The translations under genes and the position numbers were made by a program. Shown here one piece after another: positions 38,236 to 46,696 of a stretch of DNA of 64,000 nucleotides. Position 1 is the stretch's first letter; each line of letters begins with the position of its first letter. The notes beneath the pieces are model-generated. The model was not told the DNA's origin and searched no databases. It saw only the letters and a program-made list of their open reading frames with translations. The DNA is from Castellaniella sp040276065 (lineage in GTDB: Bacteria; Pseudomonadota; Gammaproteobacteria; Burkholderiales; Burkholderiaceae_B). The DNA lies in contig NZ_JBELOI010000003.1 in the NCBI RefSeq assembly GCF_040276065.1, forward strand, positions 62,001-126,000, given 5' to 3'.

Positions 38236-40423
38236 AACGCCCTCCTTCGCGCAGCCGCCGCACGTCCAGGCCGATGGCTCCGAGGATGTCATCCAGGGCC
38301 TCGGCCACACCGGCCGCCATCGGCCGGCTGCCGCAAACCCGCAGCGCGGCGCCTTCGGAGACCAGCGCGCGCAGGCGATCCGCATCGCGGCGCAAGGCAT
38401 CCTGGACATAGCCGCCCCCATCCGGCACCCGGGAAAAGGCGGTCACCAGGCCCGACAAGCGGCCGTCGGCCAGCCAACCCCGGATCGCCTCGCCGAAATA
38501 AAAGTCCTCAGCGGGATGACGGGCACCGAAATACAGGAACATCGGAACTTTGCCGATATTGTCGCGAATGAAACCGGCCAGGGGGGCCACCCCTGTTCCG
38601 GCGCCGATCAGTGCCACCGGACGCTGTCCGCCCTCCAGGGTGAAGCCCGGATTGGGCTTGATGAACGCCCGAACGCGCTCCCCAGGCTCGAGTCCATGCA
38701 GAAAACCGGAACAGACGCCGCCGGGCAGCCGACGCACGCAGATTTCCAGAAATCCGTCCCGGCGGCTCGACGCCAGCGAATAGTAGCGGGGCACCGGGCT
38801 GGCGGGCGGCACGACGCCGACCAGATCCCCCGCCTCGAAACGCGGCATGCCCCGTCCGCGCAAACGGTCGACCCAGCCCGGATCGGACCAGCGAAAGCGC
38901 AGCACGACCGTCGGCCCATTGGCGCCGCCCACATACTCCTCGCGTCCGATCAGCTCCAGCGCAACGCTGGGGGGGACCCGAGGCACGTAGTCCAACACCA
39001 GCGTTTCCCCGAGGGCCCGCGAGAGGGCCACCCCCCAGCGCTCGAACTGCTGTGCAGACTGCTGGTGGATGCACTCCAGCGGCAAGGTTCGAGACCAGCC
39101 GCGGCCCCGCAGCACCCGCTCCACGGCCTCGGCATACGCGCAAAAGGCGGGAAACTGGCGATCGCCAAAACCCAGGACCGTGACCGGAACGGACCCCAAT
39201 GGCAAGCCTGTGATCCGGTCCAGCGCCCGGGTGGCGTGGGCCGGCGCCTGGCCCTCGCCATAGGTGGCGGCCAGCACGAATACCTGACGCGCGGACTCGG
39301 GCACCTCGAACCGCTCCAGCGCAGCGGTATGGACTGCATGGCCATTGCGTGCGCAGGCCTCGTGCAGCGCCTGGGCGAACCCCCAGGTGGTGCCTCCCTC
39401 ACTGGCCACGAAGATCAGGATATCGGCGCGCCTTGCCGGACGGTTGTCCCTCAGCCGCGGGACCCGGCCCCGGCCCTGACGCCAGATCAGCAAGCCAGAT
39501 ACCCAGAACGCCGGGAGGCTCGATCCGGCCAGACCCAGGATCAGCGCCCAGGCCCACAAGCCCTGGCCGGTGTGCAGCGCATGGGCCCACTCCTGGACTT
39601 GCCGGCCGACGGACGCAGGCTCCCACGCCAGCACATGACCGCTGCGTCGATCGATCCAGCCTGCGCCCCGATCCGTGGATACCACCCAGACATCCCCGGG
39701 ATCATCGGCGGCGGGAAAGGTCAGCTTGCGCAAGCCATCCGCCGGCAGGCTGCGCAGCAACGGCAAATCCTCCACCGGCAGGTCGGGGCGATCGCCGGGC
39801 GCGGAAAGCACATCCGGATCGAAACCCGAATCGGCTGGAATCAGGCCGAAGGTCGTGGCGCTCATGTACAGCGCCGTCAGTGACAGCCAGGCCAGGATCA
39901 GCACCAGGATACGGCCCGCCACCGCGTGCACCCGCTGGGCGGACGTTCCACGAACCCGGCCCACAAGGCGGCGCCAGCCGCCCAGGCGTCGGGCCAGCAT
40001 CACCGTCCCGGAGACCGACAACAGCAGCATGGCCAGGGCGAGCCCCGCCACCCCCAGCCGGCCGGCATCGCCCAGGAAGAAAGATCGGTGCAGATTGCGG
40101 AACCAGCGCTGCACCCCGGACGCCTGATAGTCGCCCAGCACCGTGCCGTCGGCGGGATCGATCCGGCGGGCCCGCGCCTGATTGCCGTCAAAGGAATAAG
40201 CCACGACCTCCCCGGCCGGCAGCCGCCGAAGCTCCTCGACCCCCGGAACATGATCGGCAACCCCGCGGGCCAGATCGGCCACCGTCAGGCCGGTCGGGAC
40301 CGGTTCCGCCCGCCAGGCATCGCGTAGCGGAAAGAATGCCAGGACCGCCCCACTCACCCCGACGATCAAAGCCAGCGCGCCCGCCCACAAGCCCAGCCAT
40401 CGGTGTATCCGCCGCCATTGCAT
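38216..40423 (-). CDS. PepSY-type membrane protein fused to flavodoxin and FAD/NAD(P)H reductase domains
   Basis: The 735-residue protein starts with a PepSY-associated membrane domain (helices near 10-32, 110-130, 165-190 and 290-315, with HRWLG and other histidines that could bind haem). A flavodoxin domain follows at about 335-480 (ILIFVASEGGTTWGFA, ATYGEGQAP). The C-terminus is a CysJ-like ferredoxin-NADP reductase module with RYYSLASS for FAD, CSGFLHGL and IGAGTGVAPLAGFIRDN for the nucleotide. It would pass electrons from cytosolic NAD(P)H across the inner membrane. A GTG at 40432, overlapping the DUF2271 stop, is an alternative start. Confidence 0.88.
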   Translation of the reverse strand: MQWRRIHRWLGLWAGALALIVGVSGAVLAFFPLRDAWRAEPVPTGLTVADLARGVADHVPGVEELRRLPAGEVVAYSFDGNQARARRIDPADGTVLGDYQASGVQRWFRNLHRSFFLGDAGRLGVAGLALAMLLLSVSGTVMLARRLGGWRRLVGRVRGTSAQRVHAVAGRILVLILAWLSLTALYMSATTFGLIPADSGFDPDVLSAPGDRPDLPVEDLPLLRSLPADGLRKLTFPAADDPGDVWVVSTDRGAGWIDRRSGHVLAWEPASVGRQVQEWAHALHTGQGLWAWALILGLAGSSLPAFWVSGLLIWRQGRGRVPRLRDNRPARRADILIFVASEGGTTWGFAQALHEACARNGHAVHTAALERFEVPESARQVFVLAATYGEGQAPAHATRALDRITGLPLGSVPVTVLGFGDRQFPAFCAYAEAVERVLRGRGWSRTLPLECIHQQSAQQFERWGVALSRALGETLVLDYVPRVPPSVALELIGREEYVGGANGPTVVLRFRWSDPGWVDRLRGRGMPRFEAGDLVGVVPPASPVPRYYSLASSRRDGFLEICVRRLPGGVCSGFLHGLEPGERVRAFIKPNPGFTLEGGQRPVALIGAGTGVAPLAGFIRDNIGKVPMFLYFGARHPAEDFYFGEAIRGWLADGRLSGLVTAFSRVPDGGGYVQDALRRDADRLRALVSEGAALRVCGSRPMAAGVAEALDDILGAIGLDVRRLREGGRYAEDVF

Positions 40424-40428
40424 GATGA

Positions 40429-40905
40429 TCACCGAATCTGATAGCTGAAGGATCGGATGAATGGTCGTCCGGCGGTCTCCCGGCCGGCGCCGGCCACGGT
40501 CAGCGGCACGCGGATCTCGGCCGGACTGTCGCGCATGTCCTCGACCGCCGCATCGATACGCAGCTCATAACCGGCATCGAACAGCGCCTCGGCTAGATCC
40601 GCCGTCACCGTCAGCGTGCGGCCCGCGCCGACACTCGCGCCGGTCACCCCGTCCAGCCGGGCGGCGTCCCCCGCCGACAGGCGCTGCCAACCCGACAGAT
40701 GCTTGTAGTATTTGGCCTTGCCGCCCGCGACCCACAAGGTGCCGGCGTAGGCGCCCTGGGCATCGGTCAGGTACACGGCCAGATAGGCGCCGTCGCCGCC
40801 GTAGTTCTTCAGCGTGGTCGACAGGGTCACGGTACGACTTTGCGCCAAGGCGGGAACCGCCAGCGCGCTAGCCGCCAGTAAAGCGGCAATAGAGAGGGTC
40901 TTCAT
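40429..40905 (-). CDS. DUF2271 periplasmic protein with a predicted covalent-FMN site
   Basis: A 158-residue protein with a clear Sec signal peptide (MKTLSIAALLAASALAVPAL, cleavage after ALAQ). The DUF2271 region contains LDGVTGASVGAG; DGVTGAS at 85-91 fits the ApbE flavinylation motif Dgx(S/T)GA(T/S), making Ser91 the likely FMN acceptor. With apbE and a transmembrane flavoreductase in the same operon, a role as periplasmic flavoprotein electron carrier is the best inference. Its start overlaps the PepSY gene stop by 4 bases. Confidence 0.85.
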   Translation of the reverse strand: MKTLSIAALLAASALAVPALAQSRTVTLSTTLKNYGGDGAYLAVYLTDAQGAYAGTLWVAGGKAKYYKHLSGWQRLSAGDAARLDGVTGASVGAGRTLTVTADLAEALFDAGYELRIDAAVEDMRDSPAEIRVPLTVAGAGRETAGRPFIRSFSYQIR

Positions 40906-41261
40906 GGCCGGCCCCCCTCCGGCGAACGCTCGGAGTTCAATTGATCCGGTCGCGCGCCCTCCCGCGGACGGCGAGCGGAGCGGTCCCGGTATTTCATCTT
41001 GACGATGTCGAGGGTTTCAGGATCGAGCGTGGCCTTGAAGGACCGGCCATCGGCGTCCCGGCCGGCGATCTCATAGCAACCATCGTCGATCTTTACGCGC
41101 GCCAGATCCCAGCCTTTGCGGCCCGCCAACTGATCGACGGCGTCCCGCGACTGCCAGCGCTCGATTGGCACCTCACAGTCTTCGCTCGCCGATGCCGGCG
41201 CGGCGGCCAGCCCCAGCGAGACCGCCAGCAGACAGGCACCGAATGTTCGGATCGTATGCAT
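40902..41261 (-). CDS. Small periplasmic PepSY-domain protein
   Basis: A 119-residue protein with a signal peptide (cleavage near ASASED) and a single PepSY domain: WQSRDAVDQLAGRKGWDLARVKIDDGCYEIAGRDADGR... followed by LDPETLDIVKMK, the typical PepSY ending. A charged Arg/Glu/Pro-rich tail closes it. Two cysteines could form a disulfide. First gene of the flavin electron-transfer operon, 4-base overlap with the next gene. Confidence 0.85.
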   Translation of the reverse strand: MHTIRTFGACLLAVSLGLAAAPASASEDCEVPIERWQSRDAVDQLAGRKGWDLARVKIDDGCYEIAGRDADGRSFKATLDPETLDIVKMKYRDRSARRPREGARPDQLNSERSPEGGRP

Positions 41262-41376
41262 GTGGGTTCTCCTATTGTTGCGGCCACCGGGTGGCAGCCG
41301 TCGAAATCATGGTAAGAACCCAAACATTGACGCCAGATGAACGAGCGGTGGCGAGCCGCCCCCGAAAGGCCGGACC

Positions 41377-41390
41377 TTGATTAGGATCAA
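41377..41390 (-). promoter_or_regulatory. Perfect FNR-type site upstream of the PepSY-DUF2271-reductase-apbE operon
   Basis: TTGAT-TAGG-ATCAA is an exact match to the FNR/ANR consensus on both arms. It lies 116 bases upstream of the first gene, and both flanking genes run on the minus strand, so the operon starting at 41261 is its only likely target. A CATGAT at 41311-41306 could be a -10, which would place the site near -84. Confidence 0.65.
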
Positions 41391-41397
41391 AGTTGGT

Positions 41398-41416
41398 GCC
41401 CGGCCAATCGCCGGGC
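41398..41416 (-). terminator. Hairpin after gcdH
   Basis: GCCCGGC and GCCGGGC form a perfect 7-bp stem with a 5-base loop, 6 bases after the gcdH stop. There is no T-run, so termination is only plausible. Confidence 0.4.
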
Positions 41417-41422
41417 GGCCTT

Positions 41423-42610
41423 TCAGTTGGCGAAGGCGGCGATGCCGGTGATGGCGCGCCCGAGAATCAGGGCGTGCACATCATGCGTGCCCTCGTAGGT
41501 ATTGACCACCTCGAGATTGACCAAGTGGCGGGCGACGCAGAATTCATCCGAAATACCGTTGCCACCCAGCATGTCGCGTGCCATGCGCGCGATGTCCAGG
41601 GCCTTGCCGCAGGAATTGCGCTTGATGATCGAGGTGGCCTCGACGCACGCCATGCCCTCGCCCTTGAGGCGGCCGACGCGCAGCACGGCTTGCAGGCCCA
41701 GGGTGATTTCGGTCAGCATGTCGGCCAATTTTTTCTGGACCAACTGGTTGGCGGCCAGGGGGCGGCCAAACTGCTCGCGGTCCAGCACGTACTGGCGCGC
41801 AGTCTCATAGCAGGCCTCGGCCGCGCCCAGCGCGCCCCAGGCAATGCCATAGCGGGCGGAATTGAGGCAGGTGAAAGGCCCCTTGAGCCCCCGCACTTCG
41901 GGAAAGATGTTGTCCTCGGGGACAAAGACCTCGTCCAGCACGATTTCACCCGTGATCGAGGCGCGCAGGCCGACTTTGCCGTGAATGACGGGCGCCGACA
42001 GGCCCTTCCAGGCCTTTTCCAGAATGAAGCCGCGGATGTCGCCGGCCTCGTCCTTGGCCCAGACCACGAACACATCGGCGATCGGGCTGTTGGTGATCCA
42101 GGTCTTGGTCCCCGTCAGCTGGTAACCGCCCGGCACCTTCCGCGCCCGCGTCGCCATCGAACCCGGGTCGGATCCGTGATCGGGCTCGGTCAGCCCGAAG
42201 CAGCCGATCCACTCGCCCGAGGCCAGCTTGGGCAGGTATTTTTCCTTTTGCGCGGTGGTGCCGAACGTCTCGATGGGCACCATGACCAGGGAGCTCTGCA
42301 CGCTCATCATCGAGCGGTAGCCGGAATCGATGCGCTCGACCTCGCGGGCGATCAGCCCGTAGCACACATCATTCATGCCCGCGCCGCCGTACCGCTCGGA
42401 GATCGTGGCGCCCAGCAGGCCCAGTTCGCCCATTTCGCGGAAGATCGCCGGCTCGGCCCGCTCATGGCGAAAAGCCTGCTGGACCCGAGGCAGCAAGCGA
42501 TCCTGCGCATAAGCGCGCGCGGCGTCGCGCACCATGCGCTCGGTATCGCTCAACTGCTGGTCCAGCAGCAAAGGGTCGAGCCATTGGAACTGGGGGCGGG
42601 TAGCGGACAT
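41423..42610 (-). CDS. gcdH: Glutaryl-CoA dehydrogenase
   Basis: This acyl-CoA dehydrogenase oxidises and decarboxylates glutaryl-CoA to crotonyl-CoA in lysine, tryptophan and benzoyl-CoA-type degradation. The 395-residue protein has FAD-binding CFGLTEPDHGSDPGSM and the catalytic Glu in NTYEGTHDVHALILGRAITG, text typical of glutaryl-CoA dehydrogenases. The start at 42610 follows GGAG by 7 bases; the in-frame 42637 start does not. It stands alone, with no LysR gene or CoA transferase nearby. Confidence 0.93.
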   Translation of the reverse strand: MSATRPQFQWLDPLLLDQQLSDTERMVRDAARAYAQDRLLPRVQQAFRHERAEPAIFREMGELGLLGATISERYGGAGMNDVCYGLIAREVERIDSGYRSMMSVQSSLVMVPIETFGTTAQKEKYLPKLASGEWIGCFGLTEPDHGSDPGSMATRARKVPGGYQLTGTKTWITNSPIADVFVVWAKDEAGDIRGFILEKAWKGLSAPVIHGKVGLRASITGEIVLDEVFVPEDNIFPEVRGLKGPFTCLNSARYGIAWGALGAAEACYETARQYVLDREQFGRPLAANQLVQKKLADMLTEITLGLQAVLRVGRLKGEGMACVEATSIIKRNSCGKALDIARMARDMLGGNGISDEFCVARHLVNLEVVNTYEGTHDVHALILGRAITGIAAFAN

Positions 42611-42646
42611 GAAAGTCTCCGGAAAAAATTCCACCAATGATTACAG

Positions 42647-44008
42647 TTATCCCACCCGAGCAGTCGACAAGGATGCCAGGGCCTCCTGGACCGCGCCCAG
42701 ACGATCCGCCGGAATACGCGCCCAGCACTGGCCATCGACCTCTAGGCGGACCAGACCGTCGCCGTCCGTCGGCAGGCCGGACAGATCGCGGCCGACCAGA
42801 GAGCGGGTCAGACCATTGAGCCGCTTGGGGTCGCCAAAGGGCTCGGACAGCAGCAGCTCGGCGCCGTCCGCGCCGAACAAACGCTGGCGGAAGTGGCCGT
42901 CCTCATCCCGGAAGGACACGATCCGCGCACGACCGGCGCGCGTCCCGTCGGCGGTGGCGGGTCGGCCGCCGCCGACCGCCGCCCCGGAGGGCGAGCGCAA
43001 GCCCACGGCCTCGCGCAGGCGGGCCATGAAGGGCACGGCAATGCGTCGGGCCTTGGCGGCGCCGGCCTGGAGGACATCCTCGATCTGTTCCGGATGGGCC
43101 ATCAGGTCCGCATAGCGTTCGCGCATCGGCCCGATCTGCGCCTCGATCCGCTCGCACAGGGCCTGCTTGGCCTCGCCCCAGCCCAGGCCCTGCTCCAGGG
43201 CGGCGCGAAATGATCGGCTCTCGTCGGGCGCGGCGAAGGCTCGGTACAGCGTATACAGATGCGAACCCTCGGCGTCCTTGGGCTCGCCCGGCTGGCGGGA
43301 ATCCGTGACGATTTGCGCAACCGCGGCGCGCAGCGCCTTGGCCCCGCCCTCGAAGAGCGGAATCGTATTGTGATAGCTCTTGGACATCTTGCGCCCATCC
43401 AGGCCCGGCAAGGTGGCGACCTCCTCGTCGATCTGGACCTCGGGCAGCACGAACAAGGCCTCGCCCCCGCCGTATAGGTGGTTGAAGCGCTGGGCGATGT
43501 CGCGCGTCATCTCGAGGTGCTGGATCTGGTCGCGTCCGACCGGTACCCGGTGCGCGTTGAACATCAGGATGTCGGCGGCCATGAGCACGGGATACGAGAA
43601 TAAGCCCATGGTCACGCCATCGTCCGGATCGACGGCCTTGGCCGCATTGGCGTCGACCGACGCCTTGTAAGCATGGGCCCGGTTCATCAGCCCCTTGGCC
43701 GTGACGCAGGTCAGCATCCAGCACAGCTCGGGAATCTCGGGAATATCCGACTGCCGATAAAAAGTGACGTGCCCGGGGTCCAGGCCGGCGGCGATCCAGG
43801 TCGCGGCGATCTCGAGGCGCGAACGGGCAATGCGGGCCGGCTCGTCGCACTTGATCAGCGCATGGTAGTCGGCCAGGAAAAAGAACGCATCCACCCCCGG
43901 CTGCGTGCTGGACTGGATGGCGGGACGGATGGCGCCCGCGTAGTTGCCCAGGTGGGGCGTGCCGGAGGTCGTGATGCCTGTGAGGACGCGCGTCGTGTCG
44001 ATGGTCAT
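42647..44008 (-). CDS. trpS: Tryptophanyl-tRNA synthetase with a C-terminal extension
   Basis: Class I synthetase charging tRNA-Trp. The HIGH-like motif is TPHLGNYAG (17-25) and KMSKS lies at 207-211. The usual catalytic protein ends near residue 337; here about 115 residues follow. After a Gly/Ala-rich linker (338-362) comes a small domain with IVSFRDEDGHFRQRLFGADG and ELLLSEPFGDPKRLNGL, resembling YegP/DUF1508 beta-repeats. Some betaproteobacterial TrpS proteins are similarly long. The role of the extension is unknown. Confidence 0.94.
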   Translation of the reverse strand: MTIDTTRVLTGITTSGTPHLGNYAGAIRPAIQSSTQPGVDAFFFLADYHALIKCDEPARIARSRLEIAATWIAAGLDPGHVTFYRQSDIPEIPELCWMLTCVTAKGLMNRAHAYKASVDANAAKAVDPDDGVTMGLFSYPVLMAADILMFNAHRVPVGRDQIQHLEMTRDIAQRFNHLYGGGEALFVLPEVQIDEEVATLPGLDGRKMSKSYHNTIPLFEGGAKALRAAVAQIVTDSRQPGEPKDAEGSHLYTLYRAFAAPDESRSFRAALEQGLGWGEAKQALCERIEAQIGPMRERYADLMAHPEQIEDVLQAGAAKARRIAVPFMARLREAVGLRSPSGAAVGGGRPATADGTRAGRARIVSFRDEDGHFRQRLFGADGAELLLSEPFGDPKRLNGLTRSLVGRDLSGLPTDGDGLVRLEVDGQCWARIPADRLGAVQEALASLSTARVG

Positions 44009-44051
44009 GCGATAGGGGCCTGTTAACTGCTGCGCACAAGAGGGCCGGGTG

Positions 44052-45143
44052 TCAGAGCACCACCGCCGTCCGGCGCTGCTCGTCCAGATACTCGCGCGAC
44101 TGCATTTCTATCAGGCGCGAGACGGTGCGGTGGAATTCGTTGGACATGGGACCCTGAGTATATAACTCGTCGGCGGGGCACTGCGCCGACAGGATGAGCT
44201 TGACCCGATGGTCGTAGAGCACATCCACCAGCCAGGTGAAGCGCCGCGCCTCGGAAGCCTGGCGCGGTGTCATGCATGGGACGTCCGACAAGATCACGGT
44301 CTGGAAGCGGTCGACCAGCTCGAGGTAATCGTTCTGCGAACGCGGGCCGCCGCAGAGGGTCGCGAAATCGAACCAGACCACCGTGCCGGCAAGGGCCACG
44401 GCCTGCACCTGCCGATTTTCGATGGTCAGCACCGGCTTTTGCGGCGCCGTGTCCGCCAGACGCTCGAAGGCCGCCCGCAATTCGTCGTGCGTGGCCGCCG
44501 TGATCGGCGTCAGATACGTGCGCAAGCCACCCAACATGAGGCGGCGGTAATCGATGCCGGCATCCACGTTCAACACGTCCATCCGGGCCTCGATCAGGTC
44601 GATCGCGGGCAGGATGCGATCGCGGTGCAGGCCGTCCGGATACAGGGTGGAGGGCTCGTAGTTCGAGGTCATGACGAAGGAGGTGCCGTATTCGAAGAGC
44701 CTGGACAGCAGGCGATACAGAATCATGGCATCGGCCACGTCCGAGACATGGAACTCGTCGAAACAGATCAGGCGATAGCGCTTGGCCACCTTGCGCGCCA
44801 CATGGTCCAGGGGATCCGGCTCGCCGCTGACCGCGCGCAGCTCGCGGTGCACGCCGCGCATGAACTCGTGAAAGTGCAGGCGCGTCTTGCGCTTGACGGG
44901 CACCGTCACGTAGAACGCATCCATCAGGAAGCTCTTGCCCCGCCCCACCCCGCCCCACAGGTACACGCCGCGCGGGACCACCGGATGCAGGAAAAGCTTT
45001 TTCAGCGGGCTTGAGCGCTGCCGCTTGAAGTCGATCCAGTCGTCGTAGTAGCGCTGCAGACGCTCGACGGCGGTCCGCTGGGCCCCGTCAGCGACGAAGC
45101 CCCGCTCGCGCAGGGCTTCCTCATAGTATTCCCGGACATTCAT
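44052..45143 (-). CDS. zapE: AFG1-family ATPase ZapE
   Basis: ZapE is a cell-division-associated AAA-type ATPase that acts on FtsZ rings. The 363-residue protein has Walker A GGVGRGKS (64-71) and Walker B RLICFDEFHVSD, followed by the sensor region FVMTSNYEPSTLYPDGLHRDR, diagnostic for the AFG1 family. It lies 10 bases after lpdA, an arrangement common in Bordetella-like genomes. Confidence 0.93.
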   Translation of the reverse strand: MNVREYYEEALRERGFVADGAQRTAVERLQRYYDDWIDFKRQRSSPLKKLFLHPVVPRGVYLWGGVGRGKSFLMDAFYVTVPVKRKTRLHFHEFMRGVHRELRAVSGEPDPLDHVARKVAKRYRLICFDEFHVSDVADAMILYRLLSRLFEYGTSFVMTSNYEPSTLYPDGLHRDRILPAIDLIEARMDVLNVDAGIDYRRLMLGGLRTYLTPITAATHDELRAAFERLADTAPQKPVLTIENRQVQAVALAGTVVWFDFATLCGGPRSQNDYLELVDRFQTVILSDVPCMTPRQASEARRFTWLVDVLYDHRVKLILSAQCPADELYTQGPMSNEFHRTVSRLIEMQSREYLDEQRRTAVVL

Positions 45144-45153
45144 GCCGGGCGGA

Positions 45154-46581
45154 TCACAGGTTCAGCGTGCGCTTGTCGACCGCGAGCGCGGCCTCCTTGA
45201 CGGCTTCCGAGAGGGTCGGATGCGCATGGCAGATCCGGGCGATGTCCTCGGCCGCGCCACGGAATTCCATAATGGCCACCGCCTCGGCGATGAGCTCGGA
45301 GGCCATGGGTCCCACGATGTGCACCCCCAGCACCTCGTCGGTCCGGGCATCGGCCAGGATCTTGACGAAGCCCGTGGTGTCGCCCAGCGCCCGCGCGCGC
45401 CCGTTGGCCATGAAGGGGAAGCTGCCCGCCTTGTACTCGCGGCCATCGGCCTTGAGGGCCTGCTCGGTCTTGCCCACCCAGGCCACCTCGGGCGAGGTGT
45501 AGATCACCCAGGGGATCGTATCGAAATTCACGTGGCCGTGCTGGCCGGCGATGCGCTCGGCGACCGCCACGCCTTCCTCCTCGGCCTTGTGCGCGAGCAT
45601 CGGACCACGCACCACGTCGCCGACCGCCCAGACGTTGGCGAGATTGCTGCGGCAGTCCTCGTCCACGACGACAAAGCCGCGTTCGTCGAGCTTCAGGCCC
45701 ACGACGTCGGCGCCCAGGCCCTGGGTATTGGGCACGCGGCCGATCGAGACGATCAACTGATTGACCGAGAGCTTCTGCTCGGCGCCCGCCGCGTCGGCGT
45801 AGGTGACGGTGACCCCCTTGGCCGAGGTCTTGACCTCGCCGATGCGCACGCCGGTCTGGATGTCCAGGCCCTGCTTGGCGTAGGCCTTTTGGGCTTCCTT
45901 GGCCACGTCGCGATCGACGGCGGCGAGAAACTCTGGCATGGCCTCGAGGATGGTGACCTCGGACCCCAGGCGGCGCCATACGCTGCCCATCTCGAGGCCG
46001 ATCACGCCCGCGCCGATGACGCCGAGCTTCTTGGGCACCGCCGGAATACGCAGGGCGCCGTCATTGGACAGAACCTGCGTCTCGTCGAAAGGCAGACCCG
46101 GCAACTCGCGGGCGGCCGAACCCGTCGCCACGATCACGTGCCGACCCTCGAGCTCGTCCTCGGCGGCGCCGGAGACCTTGACCAGCCAGCCGAAATCGGT
46201 CTTGGCGGCCAGGGCGCCGGTCCCGTGGAAGAACGACACCTTGTTCTTTTTGAACAGGTACAGGATGCCATCGTTGTTCTGCTTGACGACGGTGTCCTTG
46301 CGGCCCACCAGTTTGTCCAGGTCCAGGCTTACGCCCTTGACCTGGATGCCGTGATCGGCCAGATGGTGGTTGACCTGGTCGAAGTGCTCGGAGGATTGCA
46401 ACAAGGCCTTGGACGGAATGCATCCGACATTGGTGCAGGTGCCGCCGGGGGCGGGTTTGCCCGACGCGTTGGACCAGGCGTCCACGCAGGCCACCGACAG
46501 GCCGAGTTGGGCCGCGCGGATCGCGGCGATATAGCCGCCGGGGCCGGCGCCGATCACGATCACATCGAATTGTTTTGCCAT
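45154..46581 (-). CDS. lpdA: Dihydrolipoyl dehydrogenase (E3 of 2-oxoglutarate dehydrogenase)
   Basis: E3 reoxidises the lipoyl groups of the 2-oxoglutarate dehydrogenase complex with NAD+. The 475-residue flavoprotein has GAGPGG (11-16) for FAD, the redox disulfide Cys49/Cys54 in GGTCTNVGCIPSKAL, the NAD motif GAGVIGLEMGSVW and the catalytic HAHPTLSEA near the C-terminus. It follows odhB after a 115-base spacer with two hairpins, so it may be expressed at a different level. Confidence 0.96.
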   Translation of the reverse strand: MAKQFDVIVIGAGPGGYIAAIRAAQLGLSVACVDAWSNASGKPAPGGTCTNVGCIPSKALLQSSEHFDQVNHHLADHGIQVKGVSLDLDKLVGRKDTVVKQNNDGILYLFKKNKVSFFHGTGALAAKTDFGWLVKVSGAAEDELEGRHVIVATGSAARELPGLPFDETQVLSNDGALRIPAVPKKLGVIGAGVIGLEMGSVWRRLGSEVTILEAMPEFLAAVDRDVAKEAQKAYAKQGLDIQTGVRIGEVKTSAKGVTVTYADAAGAEQKLSVNQLIVSIGRVPNTQGLGADVVGLKLDERGFVVVDEDCRSNLANVWAVGDVVRGPMLAHKAEEEGVAVAERIAGQHGHVNFDTIPWVIYTSPEVAWVGKTEQALKADGREYKAGSFPFMANGRARALGDTTGFVKILADARTDEVLGVHIVGPMASELIAEAVAIMEFRGAAEDIARICHAHPTLSEAVKEAALAVDKRTLNL

Positions 46582-46622
46582 GACTGTACTCGTAAATGGG
46601 TTCGAGGCGGCACCGGGTCGAG

Positions 46623-46674
46623 GCCGTGGGCACGCCCGGAGGACGCGCCCACGGCGTCCCGGCCAAAAGGCCGG
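46623..46674. repeat. Two adjacent hairpins between odhB and lpdA
   Basis: GCCGTGGGC/GCCCACGGC (46623-46631 and 46647-46655) is followed by CCGGCC-AAAA-GGCCGG (46659-46674). Both stems are perfect. They could moderate read-through or stabilise the odhAB message. Confidence 0.5.
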
Positions 46675-46696
46675 CGCACGCCGTGGGGAAGCGGAC

